From Augochlora pura (lineage: Eukaryota; Arthropoda; Insecta; Hymenoptera; Halictidae), in contig NC_135775.1 of the NCBI RefSeq assembly GCF_028453695.1, forward strand, positions 5,146,001 through 5,210,000: DNA of 64,000 nucleotides. Reading direction: 5' to 3'. Below the pieces are notes generated by a model that was not told the DNA's origin, ran no database searches, and saw only the letters and a list, made by a program, of their open reading frames with translations. Positions 11,551 to 23,814 of the stretch are shown here, one piece after another; position 1 is the first letter of the stretch, and each line of letters begins with the position of its first letter. The translations under genes were made by a program, and so were the position numbers.

Positions 11551-13167
11551 CAGCGATTCGACTGATCGATCTAGGCCCTATATTCTAGGGGCGCTGCCCC
11601 TCACCCCGCCCCGGCCCGCCGTAAATGGCAATGTGATTTAGGCGAGCGCGGAGTCCGAAGGGTGGAGTTCGAAGTTGCCGGTGGTCGGAATTCAATTAAG
11701 CCTTAAGTGTGTCTCGGAGCTATCAGTTGGGAGGTCGGTTCGCCCGATGACCAACCTTCTAGGCAGCGGAGACTCCTCCGTGCTACGTCTTCCATTAGCG
11801 CGTGTCTCGCCGTGCCGGCAGAACGTTAAGTACGGTTGCCACGTTCGAGTATGCGACAAGTCCTCGTCGACTTCCCCCGCGAGCCTGATTTTTTCGTTAT
11901 CAATGTTGCGTGGCACGAAGAAAGTCGCTCGCCCATACCGCCAACCCGGGTCTCCAGGTAATCTACCCTGTCCAAGGGACGAGGAGGAGGAGGATTCGTC
12001 TTATCGCCTGGCCGAGGAACGTCCGATTATAAGCTCGAGGCTAGAACTCTCCCTTATCGATTCGGGGGGAGGGGAGTTCACCGAACAGGCCGATAAGCTA
12101 AAAAATGAGCTCGATCCTCTCTGTCTTCGGGGAGCTTTCCCTTCCCCGGTGTCGAACTTTCAAGGATTCCCGGGACGAAGAAGGGCGGATCTCTCCTTGA
12201 AAACGGCCACAGCACGTGTTGTCTTAACGAAATCGCGAGAAACTGTTCGGACCTTCTGCAATTTTTATTGCTGCGCAAACTTTGCACGGTGTTTCTTGAG
12301 CTCGGCGTTCCAACCCTTTGCCGTACCTTGAGAATAATTAAGTTACACGAAAATTCTGTTCCCTTGTCTTCAATATTTAATGCTAATTTTACGGAGAATT
12401 GGAAGCAGCAAATTTATTATGCTTTATTGAAATGTCAAGCATATATTTAATCAGATTCTTGACGATTTTTATTGTAAAATATAATATGTAATAACATAAT
12501 ATAATATATTAATATATACGTACAATGTTATAATAAAATATGTTACAATAAAATAAATAAATAAGTACAATTTCTATTAACTGTACCTTCATAATTTCAA
12601 TAATCGTGAATTAAAATATTTTAAATTTAACAAAATAACGGCGCAAACCTGACGTTCATAAATTAATAAAAATGTATTTTCCTTTTTAGTAAAAAACTCG
12701 TTGTATTGAGATAAATTATTAAATGGACGTATTTGCTCCTTTAGAAGTCCTGCTAAATTATTATAATACTAAGGGATGGCTTAAAAGTGAGATAAAAGTG
12801 ATTCAGTACTGACAGTAACATTATAAATATACATCGAGCCGTACATCGAACACTATGAATCGCACATATTGTCCCCCATTTAAAATTGTTAAAAACCATG
12901 TAACAAAAGTATTTAATTGAATAAAATCCTCTGACCTGTGATTACATGAAACAGTGAATTCCAACATCTTTTAGAAATGCTAAAACACCCTTTTACACGT
13001 GTTTGCTGTTTGTAGCATTCCCGTGAAATTTGGGAAACGATTGGCCTTATCTGGCCAGCATTGTCTAATATCAGCCAGGACCGTAGAATACCGGCGCTGG
13101 TTCAGGAAGGTCCCCGCCGTCCGTCCATCGAGTCGTCAGAGCCCTATCTGACGTCTACATCAGGAGC

Positions 13168-13285
13168 AAAGGTAGACCCGGTAGGCGGGATCAGGTAGCG
13201 GTCCGGCGTGGGCGATAAGTACGTGAGAACACGCGAGCGACCGGTAGGTAGATCCAGGTAGCCACGGCGTACCTGTGCCAGGTAG
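13168..13285 (+). promoter_or_regulatory. Cluster of CAGGTAG heptamers (Zelda/TAGteam-like)
   Basis: CAGGTAG occurs at 13192-13198, 13255-13261 and 13279-13285. A CAGGTAC lies on the minus strand at 13269-13275, and AGGTAG-type near matches lie at ~13170 and 13244-13250. I found no other CAGGTAG on either strand of the window. In Drosophila this heptamer is the binding site of the pioneer factor Zelda at early embryonic enhancers, and Zelda is conserved across insects. Enhancer function here is inferred from clustering alone. Confidence 0.35.
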
Positions 13286-13421
13286 CCTCGCGTTACAATC
13301 GCGCCTCGCCGGAGTTATTAGCAGCGCCGGCGACGAACGTGTTTGACCCTGCCGCGCGTTAACTATGTTACGAGGCAGTTCTACGAGATCGCATTACTCC
13401 GCGCGGCCGTTGGGCGAGCAA

Positions 13422-13461
13422 CGAGAGAAAGAGAGAGCGAGAGAGAGAGAGAGAGAGAGAC
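13422..13461 (+). repeat. (GA)n microsatellite
   Basis: GAGAAAGAGAGAGC followed by about 11 GA dinucleotides in a GC-rich setting. Confidence 0.95.
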
Positions 13462-14652
13462 ACGCACCCCGGAGGGATGCGACTCCGAGGATCGACGCTA
13501 AGACGACCGGTGACGTCTACGTGATTCTATTACCGCCGTTAGAGATCGTATCGAACCGCTGACCCTGCTGGAATTCCCTGTTCCGATCCGGACACCGCCA
13601 TGGGATACCGTGGGCTACGCCATGGGATTTATTGCCAGGTCCTCGCACGAAAAGCGACCCGTTTCTCTGGTTAACCGAGCACCGTGTGCGCGCCTCGTGA
13701 TTCAACGCGGGTACCGATTAGGAACGGGGCTAAACTGATCGCGATTGCTCGATCGCATTGTCCCGATGGTCTTAACATTATTTAGGACGCCGGGCGAACA
13801 ACAGCGAATTTCTCCGAGCTGTGATCTTGTCGCGAGATGCTGGTACTCGTTCAATTTCTACATTTAATTCACGAAGTAGATGTACAAATTCTAGTTTTGT
13901 GTATTGTGCGATGTATAGTCGGTGTACGGAGTATTTAAAATAGTAATAAAGTAATGCTATGGACTAATAATTATAAAATAATAATAAAAGTAATAAAGTA
14001 ATGTTATAAATTAATAATTTTTTTATATTTGCCATACGAAGGTCTACAGTTGGTGTACGATATAATTAAAGTAATTGTAAGTTAATAAAGCAATAATATA
14101 AAGAATTAACTTTTTCTATGATTAGGCAAACGATCTAAATTTGTTAGAGGAATAAATAATGGCTGGAAAAATTGTTTGTGAAAACTACAATTGGATGGTT
14201 CGATAAAAGAATTAAAAAACGATACTTTCTCCAATTTTTTTATGAGAATATATAACGAGAATTTAAAAAATGCATTTTGTAGTTCCCGGCAACTTGTTTA
14301 TACGCTGAAAAATTCATTGAAATCGCTTGACATTGTTATGAATATTTAATGTCTAAAGCCCGTAGAAATGGTAGGTTTTGAACGGTCCGGTTTTAAAAAA
14401 GTAATACGATCTCGAAAGGTGTTCGAAACTGTGCCATCGAATCTAAGAGCTGCGAAAGATCGAACCGGAGGAAATGAAATAAAAGTGACGATTCTCCGTC
14501 ACCGCGATTCCTCGACTTTCGATTGATTTTCTTTCATCGCGCTTCTTAGAAGAGGAGCGAGAATTTGGATTCTTTTCTGTGAGTTTTCCGAAAATCAGGT
14601 CGCGACGCGGAAAGTTCGATTGTCGAAGGCGGGTCGGGGGTCGAGGACGCCG

Positions 14653-14654
<2 letters not shown>

Positions 14655-14684
<30 letters not shown>

Positions 14685-14692
14685 AGAGAGAC
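14655..14692 (+). repeat. (GA)n microsatellite
   Basis: About 12 GA dinucleotides followed by GGGGAGAGAGAC. Confidence 0.95.
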
Positions 14693-15469
14693 TGTGCTCT
14701 TTTCGTGGCTCGTTAACCACCGAAATCGGTCTGTTACACCTTATTAATCGAATTACCTTGGCTAAGGGATACTCTATAACCTCCCGGCTCAGCTGGTCCG
14801 CGCACTCGAGAGCTCGCTCGCTCGAGCGACGACGGTCTCTCTGCTCGAAGTAGACGACGGGCGCGGATTAAAGCGAGCCCGGCTCCTCCGAACCGGGCCC
14901 GTATCGATCTTTGATGTTCCGCGAGCCGGTGGACGGCCGAGCACCGAATCATCGGCGAAAGAAAACCATCTAGCGAAGTGGTTGTTGCAAGGAAGGACTG
15001 ATACTACGTTAACGTGCTGCGAAAAGTAGTAATTTTCATGGGAAGAGGATAATGTCCGTTCCTCGTCTCTCGCTGAAATGTTTCTTGCTAACGGGGTTGA
15101 GAATATTTATGCATCATGAATATAAGAAACGCGATAAAACAGGTTCTTGTAACGTTATTACGCGAACAAATTAATTTATGCTCAGCTGGATAGTTTATGA
15201 GTTGCGCAGCAAGGGTTCCGGTTTCAACGTGAAGATTCTTAGACTATTAACAAAAGTTTGCCGAACGAAGGGGTAAACTTCGTGAAGACCGGGGGATGGC
15301 GAGTTCTGGAAAATAGCGGGCACTGTAAGCAATTAGGTGGATTTTCTGGGCTCGTCGATCTTTGCGACAAAATTAGATTGATTTTACAACGTAGGCGTTT
15401 AGTGTTATATTTCATATTTCAAGCTTCTCCTTGGAATGCGATGTGTAATAATTTATTATTATTTATTTC

Positions 15470-15620
15470 ATATTATTATATTATCTATATTATATTTATT
15501 ATATTATCTATATTATATTGATTATATTATTTATATTATATTTATTATATTAGTTGTGTTATATTCATTATATTATTTATATTATATTTATTATACTATT
15601 TATACCATATTCATTATTTA
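15470..15620 (+). repeat. AT-rich minisatellite, 23 bp period, ~6.5 copies
   Basis: The unit TATATTATATTTATTATATT is part of a 23 bp period that can be followed at 15485, 15508, 15531, 15554, 15577 and 15600. Base changes such as TTGTGTT and TATACC accumulate to the right. All three frames are stop-poor because the array lacks TAA and TAG in phase, which produces Tyr/Ile/Leu frames that are not genes. Confidence 0.9.
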
Positions 15621-16256
15621 GCTTTTTACAAAAAAGTCAACTTGTTGTAAGATTGTGCAAAACAATTATCGTTACCAGACTGCGGATGTTATGTAAAATA
15701 AATATTTTATGCTTTGGCTTCCAAAAGCAGGAAATGCATAGTTACTTACACCGGTCCTTGAATAATTTTAACGAGTTGCTCTGGACTGCGAATTTTATGC
15801 GTTTATGTAGAAAATGAGTAGATCAAATGCAAAATGATGAAATAATTTAAACAATTTCAAAATACTAATTCATTCCTATGAATTCATTAATATTGTTAAG
15901 AAAATAAAGAAATTTTTCTAAATCTGCATCAATGAATTAACGAAAACTATTTTTATTTTTCATAAAGATACACAGTCTAGGTATAAATAATATAATCGAA
16001 CTATTAAATTCTTCTAATAGTGTAACTCTTTCGTGTTCCATGTACTCATTTTTGTCACAAATGCATAAAATTCACAGTCTGGTAATTATATTCCAATCTC
16101 CCTCGCGACGCAAGTAGGTTAACACGTCCACGAACAGCAAAAATGTTAATGAGCGGCGAAAATAAACTAATTGTGAGATCCAAATTTAGTAAAAATTTGT
16201 CCAAGTGCTCGGAAGAACATGTTTTAATAGTTATTAATATTTTAACGAAATGTTAA

Positions 16257-16294
16257 TCACGAGTCTGACTCGTTATTACAGTACAAGGTGTTAA
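16257..16294 (+). mobile_element. Degraded TTAA element, right end
   Basis: TCACGAGTCTGACTCGT holds a 7 bp palindrome (ACGAGTC-T-GACTCGT, 16259-16273). It is followed 13-14 bases later by CAAGGTG and TTAA (16291-16294). The same arrangement recurs at 34331-34366 and in weaker form at 27690-27726. The left end was not found. Confidence 0.45.
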
Positions 16295-16412
16295 TTGAAT
16301 CGCAACAATACAATTCCGCTAAAGCCTTATCGAAAATCGCGCGTACCGCGTCCCGGGAGCAAACGAACGTCTAAATCCCCGTAACGATCGTGTCGCGCAG
16401 AAACGACCGACG

Positions 16413-16437
16413 CGGCAATCACTATAAAAGATTGCCG
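16413..16437. repeat. Hairpin CGGCAATC...GATTGCCG around TATAAAA
   Basis: An 8 bp perfect inverted repeat encloses a 9-base loop ACTATAAAA. The loop and first stem base make a TATAAAAG box, so it could be read as a core promoter element. No initiator at the usual distance supports that. Confidence 0.4.
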
Positions 16438-16839
16438 GCGAAAATCTGGGACAAACCGGCGTAACGAATAGAGTCTAATTTCCACGGTGGCGTCGACCGC
16501 CTTGGAAGGCGGTATCCCGCCGCGGACTTTAATCGTCCACGGTCGCGTTCACGGCGCGGCTTCGTGTCGTTCGCCTTGTAACGCTGGCCGATTAAAAATA
16601 GAAGCTCGTTACGAATCCCGGTACGGCGTTGCTCGCCGTTTAATTTCGCCGTTTCCACGGCGGTCGTAGCGGAGGCGTTACTCTTATCTTTATTAACGCG
16701 GGATCATCCTCTCTCGCCTCTCGTCGGATTTCCTCTTCCGCGCCGCGGCTACGGGCGCTCGCCGCGCCCCCGCGCCGCTTTCTTTGAGCTCGTACGCGAG
16801 CTGTGTAACGACGAGGGGAAGAGGGCCTGGACCCGCGTC

Positions 16840-16875
16840 GTAATACTCACCTGGAACAAAAAGAAGACACGCGCG
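16840..16875 (-). other. Recursive-splice-site-like junction (3' site fused to 5' site)
   Basis: On the minus strand the sequence reads TCTTCTTTTTGTTCCAG|GTGAGTATT, with the junction between 16851 and 16850. The left part is a good pyrimidine tract and acceptor. The right part is a near-consensus donor. Such zero-length exons, (Y)nNCAG|GTRAGT, are the known signature of recursive splicing in long insect introns. It is the only AG|GTRAGT with a pyrimidine tract that I found on either strand. It could also be the donor of an ordinary exon covering part of 16851-17013. Confidence 0.35.
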
Positions 16876-17050
16876 GGGATAGAAAAATAACGTCGGTACG
16901 TCGCGTAAAAAGCTGGAGGAAACGGAGGGGGACATGCGGGGGTGGTGGTGGCACAAAGAGCATCCACGGAACGGCTCTCCGCGCGTTGTGCTCCTTTCAG
17001 GAACATCCGACAAATTCCATAGAAGTGGTAAGCTCGCTGTCGACAGGCAA

Positions 17051-17106
17051 ATAGAAAGCGAGAGAAAGAGAGAGGAAGAGAGAGAGGAAGAGAGAGAGAG
17101 CGGAAG
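17051..17106 (+). repeat. GA-rich tract
   Basis: GAAAGCGAGAG then GAGGAAGAGAGA blocks and a terminal (GA)n of about six units. Imperfect purine microsatellite. Confidence 0.9.
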
Positions 17107-17978
17107 GGTGCAAGAGGGTGGGACGCTTTGTATTTAAATGCATGCAGAGTAATAAAAGGCACGTCCGCATCGGCACGCTGCGTAGCTACGAGTTTTTCCG
17201 CTTTCCGCGCGCGCGGCTTTTTCCTCTTTTCCTTCCCTTTTGCCGCACAACGAGCCGCGCCGCCGCGGACCGGCTCGCATAACGAGTTAATAGAATCGTT
17301 TGTATTTCGGCGGACCGGTCCCTCCTCCTCCCTCTTCCCTCCCTCTTTCCGCCCCCGTCTCCGCGCCGCGAACATTATTTCGGATACGGAGGTGTTCCCC
17401 CCCGGTTTACCTTGGCGGCGTCGAATTCAATTTTCCTCGAGCGGCCTCGAAATCCTGTAAACGTTTACCCAGCTTACGGGCCGATGATCGGACGCGGCGA
17501 GACCACCCTCTCCCCCCCACACCCCGCCGTTCGACGGTGTCTCACATCGCCCGTTGCCGCTCCACCTCGGCTCCGGCCTCGTTTTAATTAATAAAAACAA
17601 ACAAAGCGGACTGTTCGCGGGTTCCGCGGGCCTAGCGCTAATGGAATTTTTAAGTAAAACCCACCCGGAACGTTCCTCCGAGCAGTTGCGTCCCGTTCGA
17701 CACCGTCGACGCGGCGAATTTTCGTGCAAACACCGCGAATTAGCCGGACCGCCGCGTATTTGCCCTGCGGCCGTCGGCGCGGCGATGGACAAAAGCGGGC
17801 CGGGACCACGTGCTCGCCTTTCTACGTTTCTTCGGCCGACATCGGGATTCTCGAAGCGTCGCGAGCACCGTGTTATAATGCGCTCGGCTGCGGCCTTTTT
17901 CGGCGTGTAACGCGTGTACGGTGATTTAGATACGGTGGTTTAAGTAAGTACATGGGTTGCGGATGAACTAAATATTAA

Positions 17979-18186
17979 TTAACCCCTTACCATAGCATTC
18001 CTTTTACAATTACTAGTAATTTTTTTCATCACTGAAAAGACAGTCTATATTTATTATTCCTTCATGTCTACTTGAATGTTTAAACATTGGTGACAAGAGA
18101 ATAGAATTTTTTCCTTTGAACACAGGAGCTTATTACTAAAAGTCTCCGCCACGAGTCTGAGACTCTCTTAGAAGTCATGGCGTTAA
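17979..18186 (+). mobile_element. TTAA-flanked inverted-repeat element (degraded)
   Basis: The left end TTAACCCCTTACCATAGCA starts at 17979. The right end CATGGCGTTAA finishes at 18186, preceded by CCACGAGTCTGAGACTC, the subterminal motif shared with other copies. The length is ~208 bp. The terminal repeats are imperfect, so the boundaries are moderately secure. Confidence 0.5.
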
Positions 18187-20246
18187 AGGAACTGTCATTA
18201 CCATCTCCATACTACAAATCGAACAGCAACACCCCAAAAATATTCTCCTCCAACAAACCTGTCAAACCATTCACAAAGCAACCTTCCAAAACCTCAAACC
18301 CTTGCAATCTCCATTTTTAATCGCGCACACACACATCTGCAAGCTCTCCAAGGATCATCAGAAGTCGCATCTCGAGAGAATCCACCAGGGATGCAGACAT
18401 CCGCAGTCCGGAATCGCCCGAATTCTTCTCGCGGCGACATTTCGCGCGCGGTCCAGCGTCTCCGTTACCGCCTCCGAACCGCTTTCTCCGTTGCTTTTTC
18501 AAAGAATAAACAGCTGGCGGCGGTGTCCCCGCGGTTGGCCAACGGTGGAATTATCGTGGACCAGTTTCGCGAAGTTCCGGCAAGCGGCGTCGTAAAATTA
18601 ATTCCGTCGCGGGTAGCTCACATTTCACGCGTGCCCGCGATCTCTATCGATCCGCTCGCGCGCGGCCCTCTCGACGCCGCTCGGTCCTCTGCGGAGCGGC
18701 TCTCGCCCGACGAAAGCTCTCTCGGCGAGGTAGCGCCCGCGAAAACTGCTAGGCATACCAGAGATTTTATCTCGCGCGAGTTGCGGCTCCGTAATATTCG
18801 CTGCGGAACGAAACTCCGGCCCGGCGCCCCCCCCCCCTCCCCCCTGGTCGAAGAATGCGACGTCGTTTTGGTTTGTAAATTCTTTTCGCCTGTCCGTCTG
18901 GGCGGCCGCTCCGCGCCGCTCTGCGGCCCCGGCTTGCGAAAGTCGTCCGGTTTCCCGGCCGCATAACTGCATTGCTTAGCGCCGAGGTGCACCGGGGGCG
19001 CCGGGGATCAATTTTTCAGAACTTTTGCGCCGCGCCGCTGCAAACAGTTCATTTCCTTTAGCGGTCTTAAGTCGTTTAAGTCTGCGTCAACCCTTAAATT
19101 TTCAACGGCGTCGGCGGTGCACGCTTTGCTATACTTTTAGTACTTTTTCTGGCGTATTAGGTACTATTTCTTCTTTATCGAGATGATTGTTCGATTTATA
19201 AATGTGCACTAGATTATTAATATTATTATAATTTTGTTAGATAAAGTGGAAGTTATATTATTCTTTATACTCGTTTTTATTACTATATTCGTGTAGACTA
19301 CTGTGTCATAATTAACTGTCAGAGAATGACTTTTTCTTGTGATATTTTTTAAGGACAGTTCTCCAGTCGTAGGCACATCGCAAATTCCACATTTCTTCTT
19401 CACAACTCGGAAAGGACCGCGTCAAATATAGTATATCTTGAAGACGACTATTTCGTGTATAGAGCTAGTAGGAGAAACATGCTTACCCCGTCGCTTCATT
19501 TTTTATAAATGCATCCCTAGAAGCGCGGATATAATATTCAAGAAATACTGCTTCATCCAAGAGAGAAATAAAAAGCGACGCCAAGACCGGTACCACCGCT
19601 GGCAAAAAGTATTAAAACACCTTTTAAAATGTCACAATTTTTCTAACACTCGACTGAATAATTTTTTTAAATATTAAAAAATCACTACAATATATTTTTC
19701 TAATTTTACTGTTATTTATGATAATAGAAAAGAATAAATAACTCTCGTTTTTATCTGAAATTGCAACGAAAATTTCAAAGATTTGAAAGCCGATTTTAAT
19801 TAAATATTTAGTATGCATGTAAGTAACCGTGACCAATGAAATGCATCTTTAAAAAGGTGTACCTGTACCTTTCGCCATAGGTTGCGCGAACCGCAGCATC
19901 TAAAACCGCGGCAGAAATCGCAGAAATTCAACTAGCTGCTAGACCGAAACTCCCGAGATTCCCCGTTTCTAATGTCCGCGGCGGCCATCAGACGCAATAA
20001 ACGTCGAAAATCGTGCGACAGGGTGTCGTTTGCCGGCGAAAGGATTACTTTGAAGCAACTTTGCTCTTTTTGGCCCCGGCGAAGAAAGTGGAACGGCAGC
20101 CTGAGTATTCCGGGGGTATTATCGACGTTTTGTACTTAAAGCCGCGATTCACGTTCCACGAAAGATCCCGGGAATTCTCGAAACATTTCCGGCCGAGCCC
20201 CGGCTAAACTGCGGACACCGCTGAAAGCTGCACGGCGGAGAGACAA

Positions 20247-20316
20247 AGAGTGAGAGAGAGAGGGAGAGGAGAGAAAGAGAGAGAGGAGAGAAAGAGAGAG
20301 AGGAGAGAAAGAGAGT
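20247..20316 (+). repeat. GA-rich tract with 17 bp tandem unit
   Basis: AGGAGAGAAAGAGAGAG starts at 20267, 20284 and 20301, giving three 17 bp copies inside a longer purine run. Expansion of a compound unit, rather than simple dinucleotide slippage, is therefore visible. Confidence 0.9.
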
Positions 20317-20354
20317 TGTAACAGTCGCGCGCGACAAAGTTTCCCCGCGCCGGC

Positions 20355-20436
20355 AACGACGACGGGGAAGGCGAGGAGGAAGAAGACTGCGACGACTACG
20401 ACGACGACAACTACGACGACGAAGGCAACGACGAAA
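20355..20436 (+). repeat. Imperfect (GAC)n trinucleotide repeat
   Basis: Repeated GACGAC and TACGAC triplets interrupted by GAGGAGGAAGAAGA. On the plus strand one frame would read Asp/Tyr/Asn-rich peptide, but it lacks any gene-like context. Confidence 0.8.
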
Positions 20437-21232
20437 GACAATGGAATTCGACGAGGCGTGCCAATCGACCGTATCGATGGGACGTACGTGTCCCTGCAGA
20501 GAGACACACACGCGTGCACAGCTGGGTACCGAAGAATCCTCGAAGAAACATCCTCGCGGGAGAGAGACACCCGAAGGCACCGTGTGTATCTAGGTCAAAG
20601 GAGTTCCTGGATTATTTGGTAGCGGCCTGGGTTTCGCCCCGCACCGCCACGTATAGACCGAAGGAGAGATCATATTCTCCGCGTATAGAACCCGGGCGAC
20701 CGAAAATTTCGGATACAGCGGGACGAGTACGTTTGCGGCGAACGATCGAGGATCACGTTCCAGACGATTGGAATACCAATGGAAGGCGGTCGACGATAAA
20801 GGCAAACAGTTAGCGGCGGAGTTACGAGACGAACGAGTTCAATCTCGCTGGGCAAACTGGACATTGTCCTGAGATATCAACCCCGTCGAAGGACACGCTG
20901 TCTGGAAGAGGCGGCGAGTAATTAATATTGATACAGAGCGGCGCGAATTAAGCGGGGTTCCTTTTTCGCGGGACAATCGGGAATTGAATAAACTCCGACG
21001 GCAGCTTCGGACGGAATTGCGGGTCTTTGATGGCACAGAGAATATTATACTCGTCGAGTAAACACAGCGTGCCGCCGGAAGAAATCCGGGCAAGAAACCG
21101 TCCGCTGCGAAGCGAAGCAAATTCGGCAACCGTTCAGCTTCTTTTCGGGAAGCTCTTCCAATTTTCTCGGCAACGGATCCGCGCGCCGGGCGCAGAAGCC
21201 GGACAGAAGCTCCGGGGGCGAGATGGCCCGGA

Positions 21233-21258
21233 AATAACGCGGCCAATCACATATAAGA
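21233..21258 (+). promoter_or_regulatory. Weak CCAAT plus TATA-like motif
   Basis: GGCCAATCACATATAAGAG joins a CCAAT-type word and a TATAAG word within 20 bases in a GC-rich setting. No gene-like frame follows. Chance is likely. Confidence 0.12.
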
Positions 21259-22170
21259 GTCCGTCTACGTCGGATCGGTTCGCCCTTCGCCGAGTCCGGA
21301 CTTCCTTCGACATTATTTTTCTTCCTCTCCTCGGTGATTCGATCTGCCCGCCGGTGCTGACCGAGAAATCGGCTTTTCCGTGCCGCGGAGCAACCGACGG
21401 TAGACGTTCCTTTAAAACACGCCTTCGCCCGGTAATTAACCGAGTTACTCGCCAATTATGTCCCGGGATTGCGTGCCTACGTGCATTCCGCTGGTTAAAT
21501 GTTTATAAACTAGACCGCCGGATTTATGCGTTTACGACGAAAACGTTAAACGGCAAGCGGTTGAATTATTTTCACCTGATTAACGTTGTTCGAAAAACGC
21601 AAGCTTCGCCGCGTAATCCGTAGAACAGAGTTTTTCGTTACGATTGCTCGCGGGAAAATTATTTTACGAATACCGAGCGGAAATTATAAAACTCGTCGCA
21701 CGGGAAGAACAAATTAATGTACACGTAAAGGCTTGCTTACGAATTGTATGGAATGGGAATTATTGGAATTGCTAAGACGTTTTCAGTGAAGAAGTTCAAT
21801 TATTTCTTATTTTAAGCGTGCATTTTGTGAAAAATGACGAATATAAATAAATTCTCGCGAATTCTTGTGATTTCTAGGTATAGTGTTAACAAAGCTTATC
21901 TTCGGACGTTGTAGACATTTTCACAGTGGTCTTTGTCGTTGTTATTCTCAAAGTCCGTCATAGTCTTTTTTAAAAAGGATTTCAATGCCTCCTTATTAAA
22001 ATCATTCTTCGAACGATAGCATCGCCAATTCGACGAATTTATCGCCAATTCGCAATTTGCCGTGAGGCGAGTATCAAGATACTGCATTATTTACTTAAAT
22101 TGTCAGGGTGTCGGGCTATTTTCAGCCGCTCTATTATGGACGTCAGTAGATTGCCCAGACGGTAGCTGCC

Positions 22171-22172
22171 GC

Positions 22173-22200
<28 letters not shown>
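22171..22200 (+). repeat. (GA)n microsatellite
   Basis: About 14 uninterrupted GA dinucleotides. Confidence 0.95.
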
Positions 22201-22204
<4 letters not shown>

Positions 22205-23782
22205 TTCTGAGAAGGCCGTAGGAAGCGTTAACGATTTTACAGGGCGCGTCGTCGATCGACGTTTCGTTCTCGATTCGTCCTGGGCATCGACGTCCCGTTG
22301 ACCGGGCGTTTTCGTGAAGGCGGCTTATTCTAAATATAATGTCGCCGGCCTGACGAGACAGTGACACGTCGCCGTGGACGACGAGTCGAAAGCCAGTCGC
22401 GCGCCGGGGGAGGCCTGACGGCTGTCGAGCTGACATGACGGTCGGGCTAATGCGTTGTCAGATGTTAACGCGCGCGCGTTTCGCCTTCTCCCTTCGACGT
22501 GTCCAAGGATCTTTTGCTCTCGCGATTAAAGCCGCCGATTATCGCGAAGAAAGCGACGTGACGATCGGAATTGATAAACGGACGGGCGTTTCCGATTCGG
22601 ATCAATCGGCCCGTCAACGGCAAGCGCCGCTAGAAATCGAAACACCGGGCGGCCCCGGATCGGATTCATAGATTATATCCGCCAGGATAATCGCGGCGAT
22701 CGACGAGACTTCCGAGCGACGTAGCTCGATGTCAACGCCCACCGGCGGCGACGCGTCATCCTCGAATAATTTGTCAGCGCGTCGGTAATAATTTCACGCC
22801 TCTCCCGCCCCGCCAGCGATCGCTCCCTTAAACCGGCAATAATCGTCGGTCATTTGTCAGCTGCGATCATCTCGTGCGCAGACATTCATCTACGTCTCTG
22901 CGATAGTCCGATAACATTTTTGAAAGAATTCAAAAGCCCTTTTAATAGTTAATTTAACCCTGGTCGGATCACCATTTTCTATTTCGTAATTAATAAAATC
23001 CTCTCGATGGAAATTTTCAAATAGATTTCTTTATTCGAACACGTTTTGTTATGAAAATTATCGAGAAGTTACATAAAATTAATCATTTCATTTTTATGAG
23101 GCAAATCACCTTTAAACATTGGTATGTTTATATTAAACAATACTCTCAGTATTGAAAATAATTTGAAAATAATTCTTTGCAAGAAAATGGTGTTATCGAA
23201 GTATAGTCACAATTTATTTATTTATCTGAAATTATTTAGATAGTCACTTACAATATTTTAGACTGATATTTTTTTTCGCTTTGCTAAAGAATCATTCCTT
23301 AAAAGAATCGTATTCTTATCTAATTGAGGAAAACTATTAGTACGTTCTTTCATCAGTTTCGAATTTGAAATGATTAGACAATCACGAAATAAGTATTATT
23401 AAATAGAAAAAGTTTAGTGTAGAAAAATATAAGTAAGAACGAATCTATGATGCAGCGAACACTCGCCTACAAACAGCCGACACGTTTATGTTAATAAATA
23501 ACATAGAGCAAAGTTGCGCTGCTTAAAACCATAAACTTTGGAGACCCAGTCGTGGCAGCAAATAATATCGTAATAATTCCGATACCAATACGGCGTTATC
23601 AAATCGTACAATTTGGTCGCAATTCCGGCAGCGTCCGCTAAAAATGCATTAGATTCAAGCCGGGCAATAAAAGATCGGACCACGTCGTACCCCGAAGTGC
23701 TAAATCACGGTATCTTCTCGGCCGCGCCGTGACCCACTAAACAATTTCCAGGGATCCACGAGCACCGCAACAAGGGTGAAAA

Positions 23783-23814
23783 AGTGGCCAGCGGCCGCGG
23801 CCATGTTGGCCACT
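23783..23814. repeat. Hairpin AGTGGCCA...TGGCCACT
   Basis: An 8 bp perfect inverted repeat flanks a 16-base loop that itself contains the palindrome GCGGCCGC. The structure is GC-rich and would be stable. No function is evident. Confidence 0.5.

Larger units (their letters stand above)
11141..13840. other. Non-coding: GC block, AT block, GC block with CAGGTAG cluster
   Basis: 11141-12340 is GC-rich and holds a GA run and a 218-codon chance frame (11675-12331). 12340-13020 is AT-rich with nothing distinctive. 13020-13840 is GC-rich and holds the CAGGTAG cluster and a second GA run. No gene recognised. Confidence 0.6.
13841..16310. other. Non-coding: AT block, GC block, AT block
   Basis: 13841-14450 is AT-rich. 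14450-15000 is GC-rich with a GA run. 15000-16310 is AT-rich with a 23 bp array and a degraded TTAA element end at its right edge. No gene-like frame is present. Confidence 0.6.
16311..19130. other. Non-coding: GC-rich block, TTAA element, GC-rich block
   Basis: 16311-17940 is strongly GC-rich and includes a GA tract and a good minus-strand splice junction at 16850. 17940-18320 is AT-rich with an element copy. 18320-19130 is GC-rich with a C run at 18829-18842. Several 90-210 codon frames are open on both strands at once and look random. Confidence 0.6.
19131..22110. other. Non-coding: AT block, GC block with purine and GAC repeats, AT block
   Basis: 19131-19870 is AT-rich. 19870-21640 is GC-rich with a 17 bp-period GA tract and a GAC repeat. 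21640-22110 is AT-rich. The 198-codon frame at 21027-21623 overlaps a 136-codon minus frame and is not recognised. Confidence 0.6.

Noticed and set aside
16749..17375. 208-codon minus frame as a coding exon ending at the 16850 donor
   Set aside because: Its middle is the translation of a GA tract and the rest is low-complexity. The splice signal is kept, the coding exon is not.
22954..23460. TTAACCCTGG at 22954 as the left end of a full element
   Set aside because: No AAAGGG-TTAA right end lies within 500 bases, and the subterminal sequence does not match other copies.
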